DNA from: Actinomycetota bacterium
GTDB taxonomy: Bacteria; Actinomycetota; Aquicultoria; Aquicultorales; Aquicultoraceae
Assembly (NCBI GenBank): GCA_030018005.1
Contig: JASEGT010000006.1
Span: 1-52,516, forward strand
Direction of reading: 5' to 3'
DNA length: 52,516 bases
The position numbers were made by a program, and so were the translations under genes. The stretch's first letter is position 1, and each line of letters opens with the position of its first letter. The notes below the pieces were generated by a model. That model made no database searches and was not told where the DNA came from. It worked only from the letters and a program-made list of their open reading frames with translations. Positions 16,623-25,246 of this stretch are shown here, piece after piece.

Positions 16623-17354
16623 CTATTTAAATACCGACTGCACGGTCCGGCCGGCAGTCTGCTCATACTCATCGTTTGCGACATGGCGAAGGCCGAGCCA
16701 GACGTGGCCCTTTTCCGCCGCGAAGACCAGCTTTTCCGCGTGTGCGGACGTTACGGCGACCGTCACGGTCTTCTTGCCGATGCCCGACTGCTGTCCCTTG
16801 ATAAACCCGTCACCCTGCTCGCCTGTTCCCGAATCCGAGGTGGCCAAAATCTCGACGTTTTGGAGCATGACCCGCGTAGTGTCGATATCGCCCGGTCCGG
16901 GGCTTAACGTCGCGATAACATCTATGTGGTCACCGGGTCGCAACTCTCCACCGACCCCCGTAACCTCGTCTACGGCTATCGCCACCGCGATTTTACCCTC
17001 CGGCACCCTGTAAGCCAAACCGGACTCATCGACCCGCTTGAGCTTGGCTTGCGTGAGCTGCTCCCCTTTGCCGAGATCGGAACCGAGAACCCGCTCCGAA
17101 TGGCCTTTTATCGAGGTGATGGCACCATCGGCGACATATTGTCGCGGAATCTTCTCCGACGCCAGAGCGCCGCTCGCAAAGAGCTCGACGACCGTTAAGC
17201 CCGCGTCGATCGATTTCTTGGCGACGACCACCTCGACCAGCTCCTGTCCTTGGACGAGGGAGGCTCTAAGCTGTGCGATATAATACGCCGCTCCCACAGT
17301 TGCCCCCGCCGCCAGTATGAGCGATATTAGAACGATCATAAACCGCGATTTCAC
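16623..17354 (-). CDS. cpaB: Flp pilus assembly protein CpaB/RcpC
   Basis: This 243-residue protein has an N-terminal membrane segment followed by a SAF domain (VVVAKKSIDAGLTVVELFAS) and an RcpC/CpaB region with LRPGDHIDVIAT and VMLQNVEILA. CpaB is an extracytoplasmic accessory protein of Tad pili. The start is GTG 17354 with GGAGG eight bases upstream. In Gram-negatives it works with the CpaC secretin, which is absent here, consistent with a single-membrane cell. Confidence 0.9.
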   Translation of the reverse strand: MKSRFMIVLISLILAAGATVGAAYYIAQLRASLVQGQELVEVVVAKKSIDAGLTVVELFASGALASEKIPRQYVADGAITSIKGHSERVLGSDLGKGEQLTQAKLKRVDESGLAYRVPEGKIAVAIAVDEVTGVGGELRPGDHIDVIATLSPGPGDIDTTRVMLQNVEILATSDSGTGEQGDGFIKGQQSGIGKKTVTVAVTSAHAEKLVFAAEKGHVWLGLRHVANDEYEQTAGRTVQSVFK

Positions 17355-17432
17355 TTCTGTTTCCTCCTCGGTCGGTCTTGAATTATCAACTGTCCTTTTT
17401 CGATTACAAAAAGCTCGTTTAGACAGCGAACG

Positions 17433-18668
17433 TCATTTCACGAGCCAAACGGTGTCGACGCCGAAATACGCATCGGGCGCCGACCCCTGAACTCCGCTAA
17501 CGACTGTGCCGTCGGTGAAGTAGCCGGTGATGGTCTTGGGTTGGCCCGAAAAGTCGAAAGCGGTGACGACAAACTCAGCAAATCCGATGACCTGGTATTT
17601 ACCTTGGCTGCCGCCCCCTTGCGTATAGCTGTATACCGGGACGACGATATTGGGGTCGCTCTGCCTGCGCCACTCCATGGCGTCTTTGAGGGCCACCTTC
17701 ATACCCGTACCATTCGCTATCGAACCGGCATAGACATAGTCCGGAAAGCCCTTCCGTATCCACTCGTCATACTGCGGGACGCCATTGCTGCCTCCGTCAA
17801 AGTCGCATAGCCAGAAATACCCACGCTGCGCGCTGTTGCCGGTATCCGCGGATATCGTCTTGTTATTGCCCAAGATCGTCAGGTAGGCGGTATTCTTAAT
17901 AGAGCCAACCGAACCGGAGGTCGCCCTCACCGCAAACCGCATTATCCGGTAGTCTCCCGGTGCGACATTCGCAAAACTCCAGGTGACCTCTTTCGTCGAT
18001 GCATCGTATGAGCCGCCTCTATCGGCCGACCCGTTTATATATACAGTACCGTCGGGAAGCGGGTCGCGCACGCTTATGCTCTCGCTCTTACTGCCGGTGT
18101 TGTTATAGGTGATGGTGTAGGTGATGGTGCCGCCGCTGACCGTTTGGAGCTTGCTGAACGCTTCGAGCGGCCGGTCCTCACCAAGCTCGAACGAGCCCGC
18201 TCTAGACGCACCTGAATGATCTTGCACTTTTTGCAGCGGCACTATAAACGGGACGAGTTTTGCGACCCCGCTCGCGGAGCCCATCGCCGCCGTTGACTCG
18301 GCCTTGACCAGCGCGGCTTCCCGGCCGACCAGGCCGGAGAAAAAGATGCGGCGCTCAGTCTGCGCGACGACGCGCACCCGGTCTGCCGCCGGAAACCCCA
18401 CGTCGACCAGCCGGGGCACAACATTGGCGTTGACAGAGACATATTGCACCGCTTCGGCTTTGGCCTCGACGACGCTGCGGCCTTCGGAGATATCTATGGC
18501 GGCAGCCAGAGCGGCGGCATCGGTACTGGTCTGAAGCTGCCGACGCTCCTGGTATAACAGGCCGATGTCGGCGACGACGGCGACGCTAAGAAGCAGGGCT
18601 ATCAAAGCTGCGGTCACGACTACAATCACCGCCCCGCCCTCGTTTTTAAGTCTTTGACCGATTCTCAT
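17433..18668 (-). CDS. TadG-like pseudopilin-associated protein with a DUF11 repeat
   Basis: The N-terminal membrane segment (GGAVIVVVTAALIALLLSV) and following YQERRQLQTSTDAAALAAA are the TadE/G-like Flp motif. The middle, about residues 190-275, is a DUF11-type surface repeat (TYTITYNNTGSKSESISVRD, then LPDGTVYINGSADRGG). The C-terminal part has no motif I recognise. It is probably a surface-exposed minor pilin or tip protein. GTG 18683 is an alternative start. It lies 16 bases after tadE. The DUF11 insertion is unusual for a TadG protein. Confidence 0.8.
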   Translation of the reverse strand: MRIGQRLKNEGGAVIVVVTAALIALLLSVAVVADIGLLYQERRQLQTSTDAAALAAAIDISEGRSVVEAKAEAVQYVSVNANVVPRLVDVGFPAADRVRVVAQTERRIFFSGLVGREAALVKAESTAAMGSASGVAKLVPFIVPLQKVQDHSGASRAGSFELGEDRPLEAFSKLQTVSGGTITYTITYNNTGSKSESISVRDPLPDGTVYINGSADRGGSYDASTKEVTWSFANVAPGDYRIMRFAVRATSGSVGSIKNTAYLTILGNNKTISADTGNSAQRGYFWLCDFDGGSNGVPQYDEWIRKGFPDYVYAGSIANGTGMKVALKDAMEWRRQSDPNIVVPVYSYTQGGGSQGKYQVIGFAEFVVTAFDFSGQPKTITGYFTDGTVVSGVQGSAPDAYFGVDTVWLVK

Positions 18669-18684
18669 CTCAATTCTTCTCACT

Positions 18685-19083
18685 TTAATACTCGATTCTC
18701 ATTCTGGCTTTACTGGCGAGGTGGACATTGGTCGTGGCAAAGAGGGGGATGCTCAGCGGCCTATCGTATGCGACCACAACCTCTACGGGCGCACCGTGGC
18801 GCGCCGTACCATCCGCGGAATAATAGGCGATAGAAACTGAACTCGGTTTGACCGGATAAGCGCGCGCGACGACTTCGGCTTCGCTGAACTCACCGATCGC
18901 CGCCATCCGGGCTCCCTCGCGGGCGGCATGCGTTATCGCCAGATAATCACGGTACGCGAGGCCGAATTCAAAGATTCCGAAGAGTATCATGACTAGAACC
19001 GGGAGGATGATGGCAAACTCCACCGAGCTTGCACCGACATCGTTTCGTATATTGACTGAACTCACTTCTGGTTTGGTTCTCAT
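18685..19083 (-). CDS. tadE: TadE-like minor pseudopilin
   Basis: The 132-residue protein has the TadE signature: GASSVEFAIILPVLVMILFG, a hydrophobic helix preceded by a Glu at +5 of the processing-like site, then GLAYRDYLAITHAAREGARM. TadE is a minor pseudopilin of Flp pili. ATG 19083 has AGGTG five bases upstream. It follows the two pilin genes across a strong hairpin. Confidence 0.9.
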   Translation of the reverse strand: MRTKPEVSSVNIRNDVGASSVEFAIILPVLVMILFGIFEFGLAYRDYLAITHAAREGARMAAIGEFSEAEVVARAYPVKPSSVSIAYYSADGTARHGAPVEVVVAYDRPLSIPLFATTNVHLASKARMRIEY

Positions 19084-19118
19084 AATCACACCTGATTGAT
19101 TTACCGGCTGGAAGATTG

Positions 19119-19144
19119 ATGCCCCGCGCTCACGCGCGGGGCAT
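19119..19144 (-). terminator. GC-rich hairpin between the flp genes and tadE
   Basis: A perfect 10-bp stem (19119-19128 with 19135-19144, arms ATGCCCCGCG/CGCGGGGCAT) with a 6-base loop and no T-run. It probably attenuates or protects the transcript so that pilin is made in excess over the assembly proteins. Confidence 0.65.
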
Positions 19145-19162
19145 GGTCAAAGTGATGGTGCG

Positions 19163-19339
19163 TTACCCTAGATTAGATACGATTGTTTGAAAGGCGCCTA
19201 GGATTTTAGTGCCGAGGATAACGACTGTTCCGATGATGACTGCTCCGATAAGCGCTACCATGATGCCATATTCTACTGCTGTTGCACCATTCTCTTCCCG
19301 TAAGTACGTCGCCAATTTTCCGTAAAACCATGCTAACAT
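19163..19339 (-). CDS. Flp-family pilin (second copy)
   Basis: A 58-residue prepilin: a short charged leader (MLAWFYGKLATYLREENG) followed by the Flp signature ATAVEYGIMVALIGAVIIG with the conserved Glu5-Tyr6 pair of the mature pilin. It aligns without gaps with the neighbour at 19357 and is identical over ATAVEYGIMVALI, so the two are tandem duplicates. The ATG at 19339 follows GGAGG. No prepilin peptidase is in the window. Confidence 0.95.
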   Translation of the reverse strand: MLAWFYGKLATYLREENGATAVEYGIMVALIGAVIIGTVVILGTKILGAFQTIVSNLG

Positions 19340-19356
19340 CTTGAAAACCTCCTGAT

Positions 19357-19533
19357 CTATCCGAGACCGCTCACTATGGCTTGAAAAGCGGCTTGCATCT
19401 TAGACCCAAGGATTGTGACCGTTCCGATGATTACTGCTGAGATAAGTGCCACCATGATGCCGTATTCTACTGCGGTAGCCCCGGCCTCGTCGCTCTCGAA
19501 CAATTTCGCTCTCGTGATTAGTGCTCTAAACAT
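19357..19533 (-). CDS. flp: Flp-family pilin (first copy)
   Basis: A 58-residue major pilin candidate with leader MFRALITRAKLFESDEAG, then ATAVEYGIMVALISAVIIG. ATG 19533 follows GGGAGG; an in-frame upstream ATG at 19569 has no ribosome site. It is the first gene of the Tad operon. The 181 bases upstream carry a TTATTGTGCA motif shared with the XRE regulator promoter. Confidence 0.95.
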   Translation of the reverse strand: MFRALITRAKLFESDEAGATAVEYGIMVALISAVIIGTVTILGSKMQAAFQAIVSGLG

Positions 19534-19675
19534 TTGTTCCTCCCCTGAATAAACCTGATTCCCGTTCATCGTATGTGCTAGTCTATTAGTGCTGTTCTGT
19601 ACTATTTGTACAATTATCGGATGTTTTGCCCCTCATCTTTAACATATTCTGGTAATTATTGGGCAGAATTCTTTA

Positions 19676-19705
19676 TTTGTTGTGCAGTACTGTGCTTATT
19701 GTGCA
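19676..19705. promoter_or_regulatory. Candidate operator upstream of the flp operon
   Basis: TGTGCTTATTGTGCA (19691-19705) nearly repeats the palindrome TGCACTTATTGTGCA at 20733-20747 before the XRE gene; the last 11 bases are identical. A further TTGTGCAGT lies at about 19680. It lies about 160 bases before the first pilin start. No convincing promoter was found in this gap. Confidence 0.45.
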
Positions 19706-19750
19706 GTCTTTGGAGTAATAAAAAAGCAGTACTAAAGGGGCGCATCGCTC

Positions 19751-20263
19751 TTAGACGGCCTTCCACTGGACGTAATCCCAGTTGTGCTTGCCTTTCGGTA
19801 TAAGCTCGAGGTCTTCCATCTTCTTAACCATCAAGACTTCGCTGACGTTGAAGAGGTCCGCCAAGAACTTGTGGTCGTTAAACCAACTATAGGCTTCTTG
19901 TTTCAATAATGATGTGGGAATGCAAAGCTCCAGCGCGAAGACATCCGCCTCCCTGTGATAATGGTCTTTGTCCGGACTTCTTTGGTAGCCAAGATCATCG
20001 TTGTGGAGCTTGTAGTGCCCGAGTTCATGGGCGATAGTAAATCGCTTGCGGCTCTCGGGCATAATCTTGTTTACGACAATATAGAAGTCGTCGTGGTATC
20101 GCGTGAGCATGCCGTAAAACCAGCTGTCGGTCGACATCTCGACGACCTCGATGCCCAGCCGCTGCGCTATCCCGCGCACGTCGACAGGGAGTTTTGTGAT
20201 GTTGCACTCTTTTATCAGGTCGTTAGCCTGTTCTTTGATGTGGCTGTGTGTGTAGATGGGCAT
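19751..20263 (-). CDS. ImmA/IrrE-family metallopeptidase
   Basis: The 170-residue protein carries the zinc protease motif AHELGHYKLH (His79, Glu80, His83) and a third ligand in READVFALELCIP (Glu105), the ImmA/IrrE (DUF955) pattern. Such proteases cleave a partner XRE repressor to release its targets. Here the XRE gene lies immediately upstream with a 10-base gap. Because pilin genes lie directly downstream, the pair may control pilus expression; that part is inference from position and shared motifs. Confidence 0.92.
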   Translation of the reverse strand: MPIYTHSHIKEQANDLIKECNITKLPVDVRGIAQRLGIEVVEMSTDSWFYGMLTRYHDDFYIVVNKIMPESRKRFTIAHELGHYKLHNDDLGYQRSPDKDHYHREADVFALELCIPTSLLKQEAYSWFNDHKFLADLFNVSEVLMVKKMEDLELIPKGKHNWDYVQWKAV

Positions 20264-20273
20264 GGGTACCGCC

Positions 20274-20624
20274 TTACTCTTTACCCTCGGCTCTGCGTTT
20301 CGCTTTTATGATCTCGAGCACGTCGAGCATGAGCCGCCGCTCGTCGGTGGAGAAACTCGGGTCCGCCATGAGCAACGCTTCGATGTTGACCTTCTCATCA
20401 TTGCTCTGTGCGGTTGCCTCGCCCATAAGCCAAGCGACAGAGATGCCATAAAAATCGGCAAGCTGCTTCAGGCGCGGCATGGGAATTCTACGCCTTCCAT
20501 TCTCATACATAGCAAGTATCGATTCCTTGAACTCACCCCTCGTTAAGCTCTCGATATCTTTGCGGCTCAGGTCTCGACTCTCCCTAACGTGCCTGAGTCG
20601 CCAGCCTACATCTTGCTCATACAT
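20274..20624 (-). CDS. XRE-family transcriptional regulator
   Basis: The 116-residue protein has an N-terminal helix-turn-helix (GWRLRHVRESRDLSRKDIE, then ESILAMYENGRRRIPMPRL and LADFYGISVAWLMGE), as in phage-type repressors, and a C-terminal helical tail that may be the protease target. The ATG at 20624 follows AAGGA. It is paired with the ImmA-like protease. A palindrome at 20733-20747 upstream is a likely autoregulatory site. Confidence 0.92.
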   Translation of the reverse strand: MYEQDVGWRLRHVRESRDLSRKDIESLTRGEFKESILAMYENGRRRIPMPRLKQLADFYGISVAWLMGEATAQSNDEKVNIEALLMADPSFSTDERRLMLDVLEIIKAKRRAEGKE

Positions 20625-20732
20625 TTCAGAGTCCTTTACAATTAGTGCGGTATACGCACCGCCAAACTTTTATAACGATGTTATCGGCAAATATTACCAG
20701 CATGTTTAGAAAATATGCCAGGTTTTTACTCA

Positions 20733-20747
20733 TGCACTTATTGTGCA
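20733..20747. promoter_or_regulatory. Candidate XRE operator
   Basis: The palindrome TGCACTTATTGTGCA (TGCAC/GTGCA arms with 5-base centre) lies 109 bases before the XRE start. A near copy lies before the flp operon at 19691-19705. Confidence 0.5.
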
Positions 20748-20777
20748 TTTTTGACGTCACAACTATAACAGGTGGTA

Positions 20778-20804
20778 GGTTGCTTTGCAACCGTTTGTTT
20801 TTTT
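20778..20804 (+). terminator. Plus-strand terminator with no evident plus-strand gene
   Basis: GGTTGC-TTT-GCAACC (20778-20792) is followed by GTTTGTTTTTTTG. Orientation is plus, opposite to the genes on both sides. It could block antisense transcription into trkA or end a very short RNA. Confidence 0.55.
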
Positions 20805-20822
20805 GTCGCTTGACAGAGGGTG

Positions 20823-21479
20823 CTAGCCGACAAATATTCTTCGAATATCCTGCTCTAGTTCGGGGCGCGTCACAATCAAAACGCTGTCCCCAGCCCTTAT
20901 GGTCGTCTCTCCATGCGGCACTATCACAGACGTATCTCGCAATAAAGCGACCGCGACCGCGTTTTTCGGAAAGCCTATGTTCTTGACCTTTTTATCGTGT
21001 GCCGGTGAGTTTGGGCCCACCGTCACTTCCACAAGCGAGAGTTCGCCGACCTTCAATTTTAACAGTGTCAGCACATCGTTTAGGGATAGCTCTTCCGATA
21101 TCAATTGGAGGATTATCTGGGGGCTGCTAACAGCCACGTCAACACCCCACTTTTCGTCAAAGAGCCACTGGTTTCGGGGGTCGTTTATCCTGCCGATTAC
21201 GCGCGGGATTTTGTAGACATCTTTAGCTAGCTGTGATATCACCAGGTTGTCCTCATCGTCTCCGGTGACGGCAACGACGATATCGGCCTTGAGTATGCCC
21301 GCGGTTTCGAGGTCCGCCGGTGATGTCGCGTCGCCCGTGTATGTTGCAATATTGGGTAAGCTCCCAACAGTTTCGAGATTAGCCTCGTCGAGGTCGATGA
21401 GGCCGATGTTGTAACTTTCCTCAAGGCTAAGCGCGAGATAGCGCCCGACTTGTCCGGCTCCGGCAATCAGTATATACAT
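20823..21479 (-). CDS. TrkA/KtrA-family potassium-channel regulatory protein
   Basis: The 218-residue cytoplasmic protein has an N-terminal Rossmann RCK domain (IAGAGQVGRYLALSL with GxGxxG, then the acidic IDLDEANLE, and YTGDATSPADLETAGI) and a C-terminal TrkA_C domain (about 135-218). Such proteins gate Trk/Ktr K+ uptake in response to nucleotides. It is last in an operon after a second TrkA protein and a P-type ATPase; no TrkH/KtrB membrane subunit is in view. Confidence 0.9.
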   Translation of the reverse strand: MYILIAGAGQVGRYLALSLEESYNIGLIDLDEANLETVGSLPNIATYTGDATSPADLETAGILKADIVVAVTGDDEDNLVISQLAKDVYKIPRVIGRINDPRNQWLFDEKWGVDVAVSSPQIILQLISEELSLNDVLTLLKLKVGELSLVEVTVGPNSPAHDKKVKNIGFPKNAVAVALLRDTSVIVPHGETTIRAGDSVLIVTRPELEQDIRRIFVG

Positions 21480-21489
21480 CGCTTGCCTC

Positions 21490-22143
21490 CTAAGCTACGG
21501 TGCTAATAAATTCCTCAAGTTTGCCGACCGCAAACGCGCTGACGAGCACCTCGGCTATGTCGCCTTGCTCAAAGCTCGTACCCGGTGCCGGGATAAAGGA
21601 GCGGCCATGGCGCGTGATAACCGCGACGCTTAGCTCACCGGGTATAGCGATGCTCTCTATTGTCTTACCGAACAGGCCGACCGGAACCGCTACCCTGACC
21701 AGCTCGACCTCCCCGCTTCCGAAAGACAACTGCACGTCAAGGGCACGATGCGTTATCATCTCTTTGATTCTGTTCGCCGCCCATGCCGTTGTCGAGATGG
21801 TCGAAACGCCAAGGTGCGCGAATATGTTCGCTCGCACGGGATCGAGAATCCGCGAGACGACGCGAGGCACAGAGTATGTCTCCCGCGCAATCCGAGCGGA
21901 GACTATGTTGAGATTATCGTCCGCAGTCACCGCTATGAATGCGTCCGCCTTGTCGATGCCTGCTTTTTCTAGTGTGCGCTGGTCTATGGCATGGCCCAGG
22001 ATTCGCTCGCCCGAGAACGATTTCGACAGGCGCTCGAACGCTTTAGCCTCCCTGTCTATTACAACTATTTCATGACCATTCATAGCGAGCGAATTTGCCA
22101 ACTCGGACCCGAGACGCCCGCAACCTGTAATGATGATGTGCAT
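21490..22143 (-). CDS. TrkA/KtrA-family potassium-channel regulatory protein (second)
   Basis: This protein of about 217 residues is a paralogue of the next gene: Rossmann motif IITGCGRLGSELANSLAMNG, nucleotide-ribose Asp in VVIDREAKAFERL, ILGHAIDQRTLEKAGI, and a C-terminal TrkA_C domain. ATG 22143 has GAGGTG about seven bases upstream; GTG 22152 overlaps that ribosome site and is less likely. Paired RCK proteins of this kind usually assemble as heteromeric gating rings. Confidence 0.9.
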   Translation of the reverse strand: MHIIITGCGRLGSELANSLAMNGHEIVVIDREAKAFERLSKSFSGERILGHAIDQRTLEKAGIDKADAFIAVTADDNLNIVSARIARETYSVPRVVSRILDPVRANIFAHLGVSTISTTAWAANRIKEMITHRALDVQLSFGSGEVELVRVAVPVGLFGKTIESIAIPGELSVAVITRHGRSFIPAPGTSFEQGDIAEVLVSAFAVGKLEEFISTVA

Positions 22144-22190
22144 GTCAAACACCTCTTATACTTTCTATTCCCCTTTATGCCTTAACGCTA

Positions 22191-24998
22191 TTAAGCTGCG
22201 CGTCGCTTATGGCCGCCGCGCGCCCGCATCGCTGGTCCGGTCGTTCCATGCCCGCCTCCCCGACCGGATACGCGCCTGCGCCGCGCAATCCATTTCCTAG
22301 TCTCATCCGCCAGCAATATAGTCGGAGTGAACAGGAACAGAAAGAGCCAGTCGGTATAGCGGAGCGCCGCCGTGTGGAAGATTAGCTGAAAAAACGGCAC
22401 GTAAACTATGAGTGCAATGAAAACCAGCTCGCTTGCGATGCCCCACAGATAAAACTTATTTGTGAGAAATCCTTTTTTTAAGATTGAGGCGCGTTCGGTT
22501 CTCACCGCAAACCCGTTACCGATTTGCATAGTTACAATAGATGCCAGGACCATCGTCGTCGCGAGGACATAGACCTCACCTGAGGCGGCGAGCGTCTCAC
22601 CCGGGCGCCAGCCGTTTTGGTAGTAGATGAAATAATATCCCGCCATGCCGGCCGCCGCCTCGATTGGGCCGAGAAATAAGTATGCCCTGGTTATAAGCGG
22701 TATATCTAAAAGACGTTTGTTTCTCGGCCGGGGCGGGCGGTCCATCACGTCCGGTTCGGACGGCTCTGAGCCGAGCGCCAGCGCCGGAGCGATGTCGGTT
22801 CCCAGGTCGATTGCGAGTATTTGCAGGATGGTCAGTGGTAAGGGAATACCGAGCATCACAAAAAGGATAAAAGGGACGATCTCGGGTATGTTGCTGGCAA
22901 AGATATACGTAATGAAGCGGCGAATATTATCGTACACCGCCCTGCCTTCTTCTATCGCGCTGACGATACTTGCGAAATTGTCATCGGCCAGCACCATATC
23001 CGCCGCCTCTCGCGCCACATCCGTGCCGCTGACACCCATCGCGATTCCGATATCCGCCCTCTTTAAAGCCGGGGCGTCGTTGACGCCGTCCCCGGTCACG
23101 GCGACGATTTCGCCGCGCGACCGGAGGGCTTCGACAACGCGCATTTTGTGATCCGAAGCAACGCGGGCGAATATCACGTTCTCCTGAGTGACAACATCCC
23201 GAAGCCGGTCGCCCGGCATCCCATCTAAATCGGAACCGCTGACAACCGTCGCCGGCCCTTCGATGATTCCGATTTTGCGCGCTATCGATTCTGCGGTCAG
23301 GCCATAATCTCCTGTTATCATGATGATTCTTATCCCGGCCCGGTGAGCCAGCTTGACCGCGTTTTCGACTTCGGGTCGCGGCGGGTCGAGCATCGCCATC
23401 AACCCGAGAAAAACGAGGTCGTGTTCGACGCTGTCTGCGCTATACGAGCTAGTGTCGAGTGCTAATTCACGCCGGGCGATAGCGAGCACGCGCAGTCCCC
23501 GGCGGGCGAAATCGTCGATACACTCTTCTAACTGCGCCTTAAGCTCGCTAGTAATATTGACGGCCTCACCGTTTAGCATGACTTTGGTCGAAAGCTGAAG
23601 TATCTCTTTCGGTGAGCCTTTGACGTGGGCGACGCGTCTGGAATCATTCTCGTGGATACTCGACATCCGCTTGCGCGCCGACTCGAAGGGCAGCAGATAG
23701 ATTCGAGGGTACGCGCCGAACTCCGCATCGATATCATGGCCGGCTTTCTTCGCGACGACCTGAAGCGCGGCCTCGGTCGGGTCACCTATCACCCTCCAGG
23801 CGCGCTCATCAGGCGTGGGTGCGACGAGCCTGGACGTCGTGCAAAGAAGCGCCGAACGGAAAAACTCGACCCAACTATCCATCTGTGGCTGCGTCAAAAC
23901 CCTGCCGTCGGCACTGAACTCACCGACCGGCTCATATCCCGCGCCCCCGACCGTTATCACCTTACCATCTACCCATAGCTCGCGAACCGTCATCTCGTTC
24001 TGGGTCAGGGTGCCCGTTTTGTCGGTGCAGATGACGGTAGTCGAGCCGAGAGTCTCAACGGATGAGAGTTTCTTGATAAGAGCGTTCTTTTTTACCATCC
24101 GCTCCACCCCGAATGCGAGCGATAGTGTCACCGTCGGTAGCAACCCCTCCGGGACGTTTGCAACGATGATGCCGATTGCGAACAGCAGTGCTACAGGCAT
24201 CGAAAGCCCGGCAAGCTCGCTGCCGAGCACGAAAAAGAGGGTGCCGAGCCCCACGGCGAGTACGGCTACGACCCTCGTAACGAAGACCATCTCCTTTTGG
24301 AGCGGGCTGAGGTCCGTCGCTATCTGCTGAGTCAAGCCCGCAATTTTGCCGAATTCGGTCGCGTCGCCGGTCGCATATGCTACCGCTCGTCCGGAGCCGG
24401 TCGCGACGTTAGTCCCGGCAAAGACGATGTTCGGCGATTCGACTAGAGCGATATCCGGCCCCGGAATTGGTGCGCTCGTCCTCCTTACCGGAGCCGATTC
24501 CCCGGTGAGCGTCGCGTTTACAGTGCGCATCTCAAAGGCCTGAACCAGTCGCGCATCAGCGGATATGTTGTCTCCCTCCTCAAGAATTAAAACATCGCCC
24601 GGGACCAAGGCCGTCGCGAGAATTTCTTTGACCTCTCCCTCCCGAAGCACCTTGGAATAGCTGGGCAGCAACCTCTTGAGTGCTTCAGTTGCTTTTTCGG
24701 CCTTGTGTTCCTGCCAAAAACTGAAAAGCGCGTTGATGATGATGACAGCGATGATGGCCCAGCCAAGCTCCGGTAGACCGGCGACAAACGAGAGACCGGC
24801 GCCGACCCAAAGCAAAACGGCGAAGAGGTGATAGAAGTTTGCTAAAAACTTGTTGATTAGCGGCGGGCCTTTTATTTCTCTGATCTCGTTTGGGCCATAA
24901 CGTTCCAAGCGCAAGTTCGCCTCACGGTCACTGAGACCGCGTGGCTCGGAATCGAGACTCGTATATACTTCGGTGTTGCTCAAACGCTGGATTTCCAT
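22191..24998 (-). CDS. P2-type cation-transporting ATPase
   Basis: This 935-residue ion pump shows the full P-type set: TGES (residues 165-168), phosphorylation site ICTDKTGTLT (Asp326), the membrane motif NVPEGLLPTVTLSLAF (PEGLL as in Na+/K+-type pumps rather than PEGLP of Ca2+ pumps), nucleotide-binding KGSPKEI, and TGDGVNDAPALKRADIGIAMG's hinge. Ten membrane segments are plausible, four of them before the phosphorylation site. The motif and the two TrkA genes downstream suggest monovalent cation transport, but ion choice cannot be fixed from sequence. The C-terminus is Arg/Gly-rich. Confidence 0.9.
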   Translation of the reverse strand: MEIQRLSNTEVYTSLDSEPRGLSDREANLRLERYGPNEIREIKGPPLINKFLANFYHLFAVLLWVGAGLSFVAGLPELGWAIIAVIIINALFSFWQEHKAEKATEALKRLLPSYSKVLREGEVKEILATALVPGDVLILEEGDNISADARLVQAFEMRTVNATLTGESAPVRRTSAPIPGPDIALVESPNIVFAGTNVATGSGRAVAYATGDATEFGKIAGLTQQIATDLSPLQKEMVFVTRVVAVLAVGLGTLFFVLGSELAGLSMPVALLFAIGIIVANVPEGLLPTVTLSLAFGVERMVKKNALIKKLSSVETLGSTTVICTDKTGTLTQNEMTVRELWVDGKVITVGGAGYEPVGEFSADGRVLTQPQMDSWVEFFRSALLCTTSRLVAPTPDERAWRVIGDPTEAALQVVAKKAGHDIDAEFGAYPRIYLLPFESARKRMSSIHENDSRRVAHVKGSPKEILQLSTKVMLNGEAVNITSELKAQLEECIDDFARRGLRVLAIARRELALDTSSYSADSVEHDLVFLGLMAMLDPPRPEVENAVKLAHRAGIRIIMITGDYGLTAESIARKIGIIEGPATVVSGSDLDGMPGDRLRDVVTQENVIFARVASDHKMRVVEALRSRGEIVAVTGDGVNDAPALKRADIGIAMGVSGTDVAREAADMVLADDNFASIVSAIEEGRAVYDNIRRFITYIFASNIPEIVPFILFVMLGIPLPLTILQILAIDLGTDIAPALALGSEPSEPDVMDRPPRPRNKRLLDIPLITRAYLFLGPIEAAAGMAGYYFIYYQNGWRPGETLAASGEVYVLATTMVLASIVTMQIGNGFAVRTERASILKKGFLTNKFYLWGIASELVFIALIVYVPFFQLIFHTAALRYTDWLFLFLFTPTILLADETRKWIARRRRVSGRGGGHGTTGPAMRARGGHKRRAA

Positions 24999-25077
24999 GG
25001 CTACCGCGGCGTCGGGAAAGAATTGAAGCCTGCGTCCAATATGTACCCAAAAGCGGTCAACCGGAGAGGGTTACGAG

Positions 25078-25109
25078 CAACGCAATGCCGGATTTATCTT
25101 GTTGCGTTG
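25078..25109. repeat. Inverted repeat upstream of the P-type ATPase
   Basis: CAACGCAA (25078-25085) and TTGCGTTG (25102-25109) form a perfect 8-bp inverted repeat with a 16-base loop, about 80 bases before the ATPase start. It may be an operator or leader hairpin. I see nothing else in the 248-base gap. Confidence 0.4.
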
Positions 25110-25246
25110 GCATGACTGTAAAGCGGGACACGTCGTTTATCCGCACATAACCGGTCGATGAGCTCTTAGGTAGAGCGCAAGCAGGGCAATAGGTTTAAAA
25201 AGGGTAGGTGCCTCGATAGGCAGATGATATCGTCAGCGCGGTTATC

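Noticed and set aside
24999-25246. c-di-AMP riboswitch upstream of the ion pump
   Set aside because: The gene context was suggestive, but none of the conserved ydaO-type sequence blocks are present.
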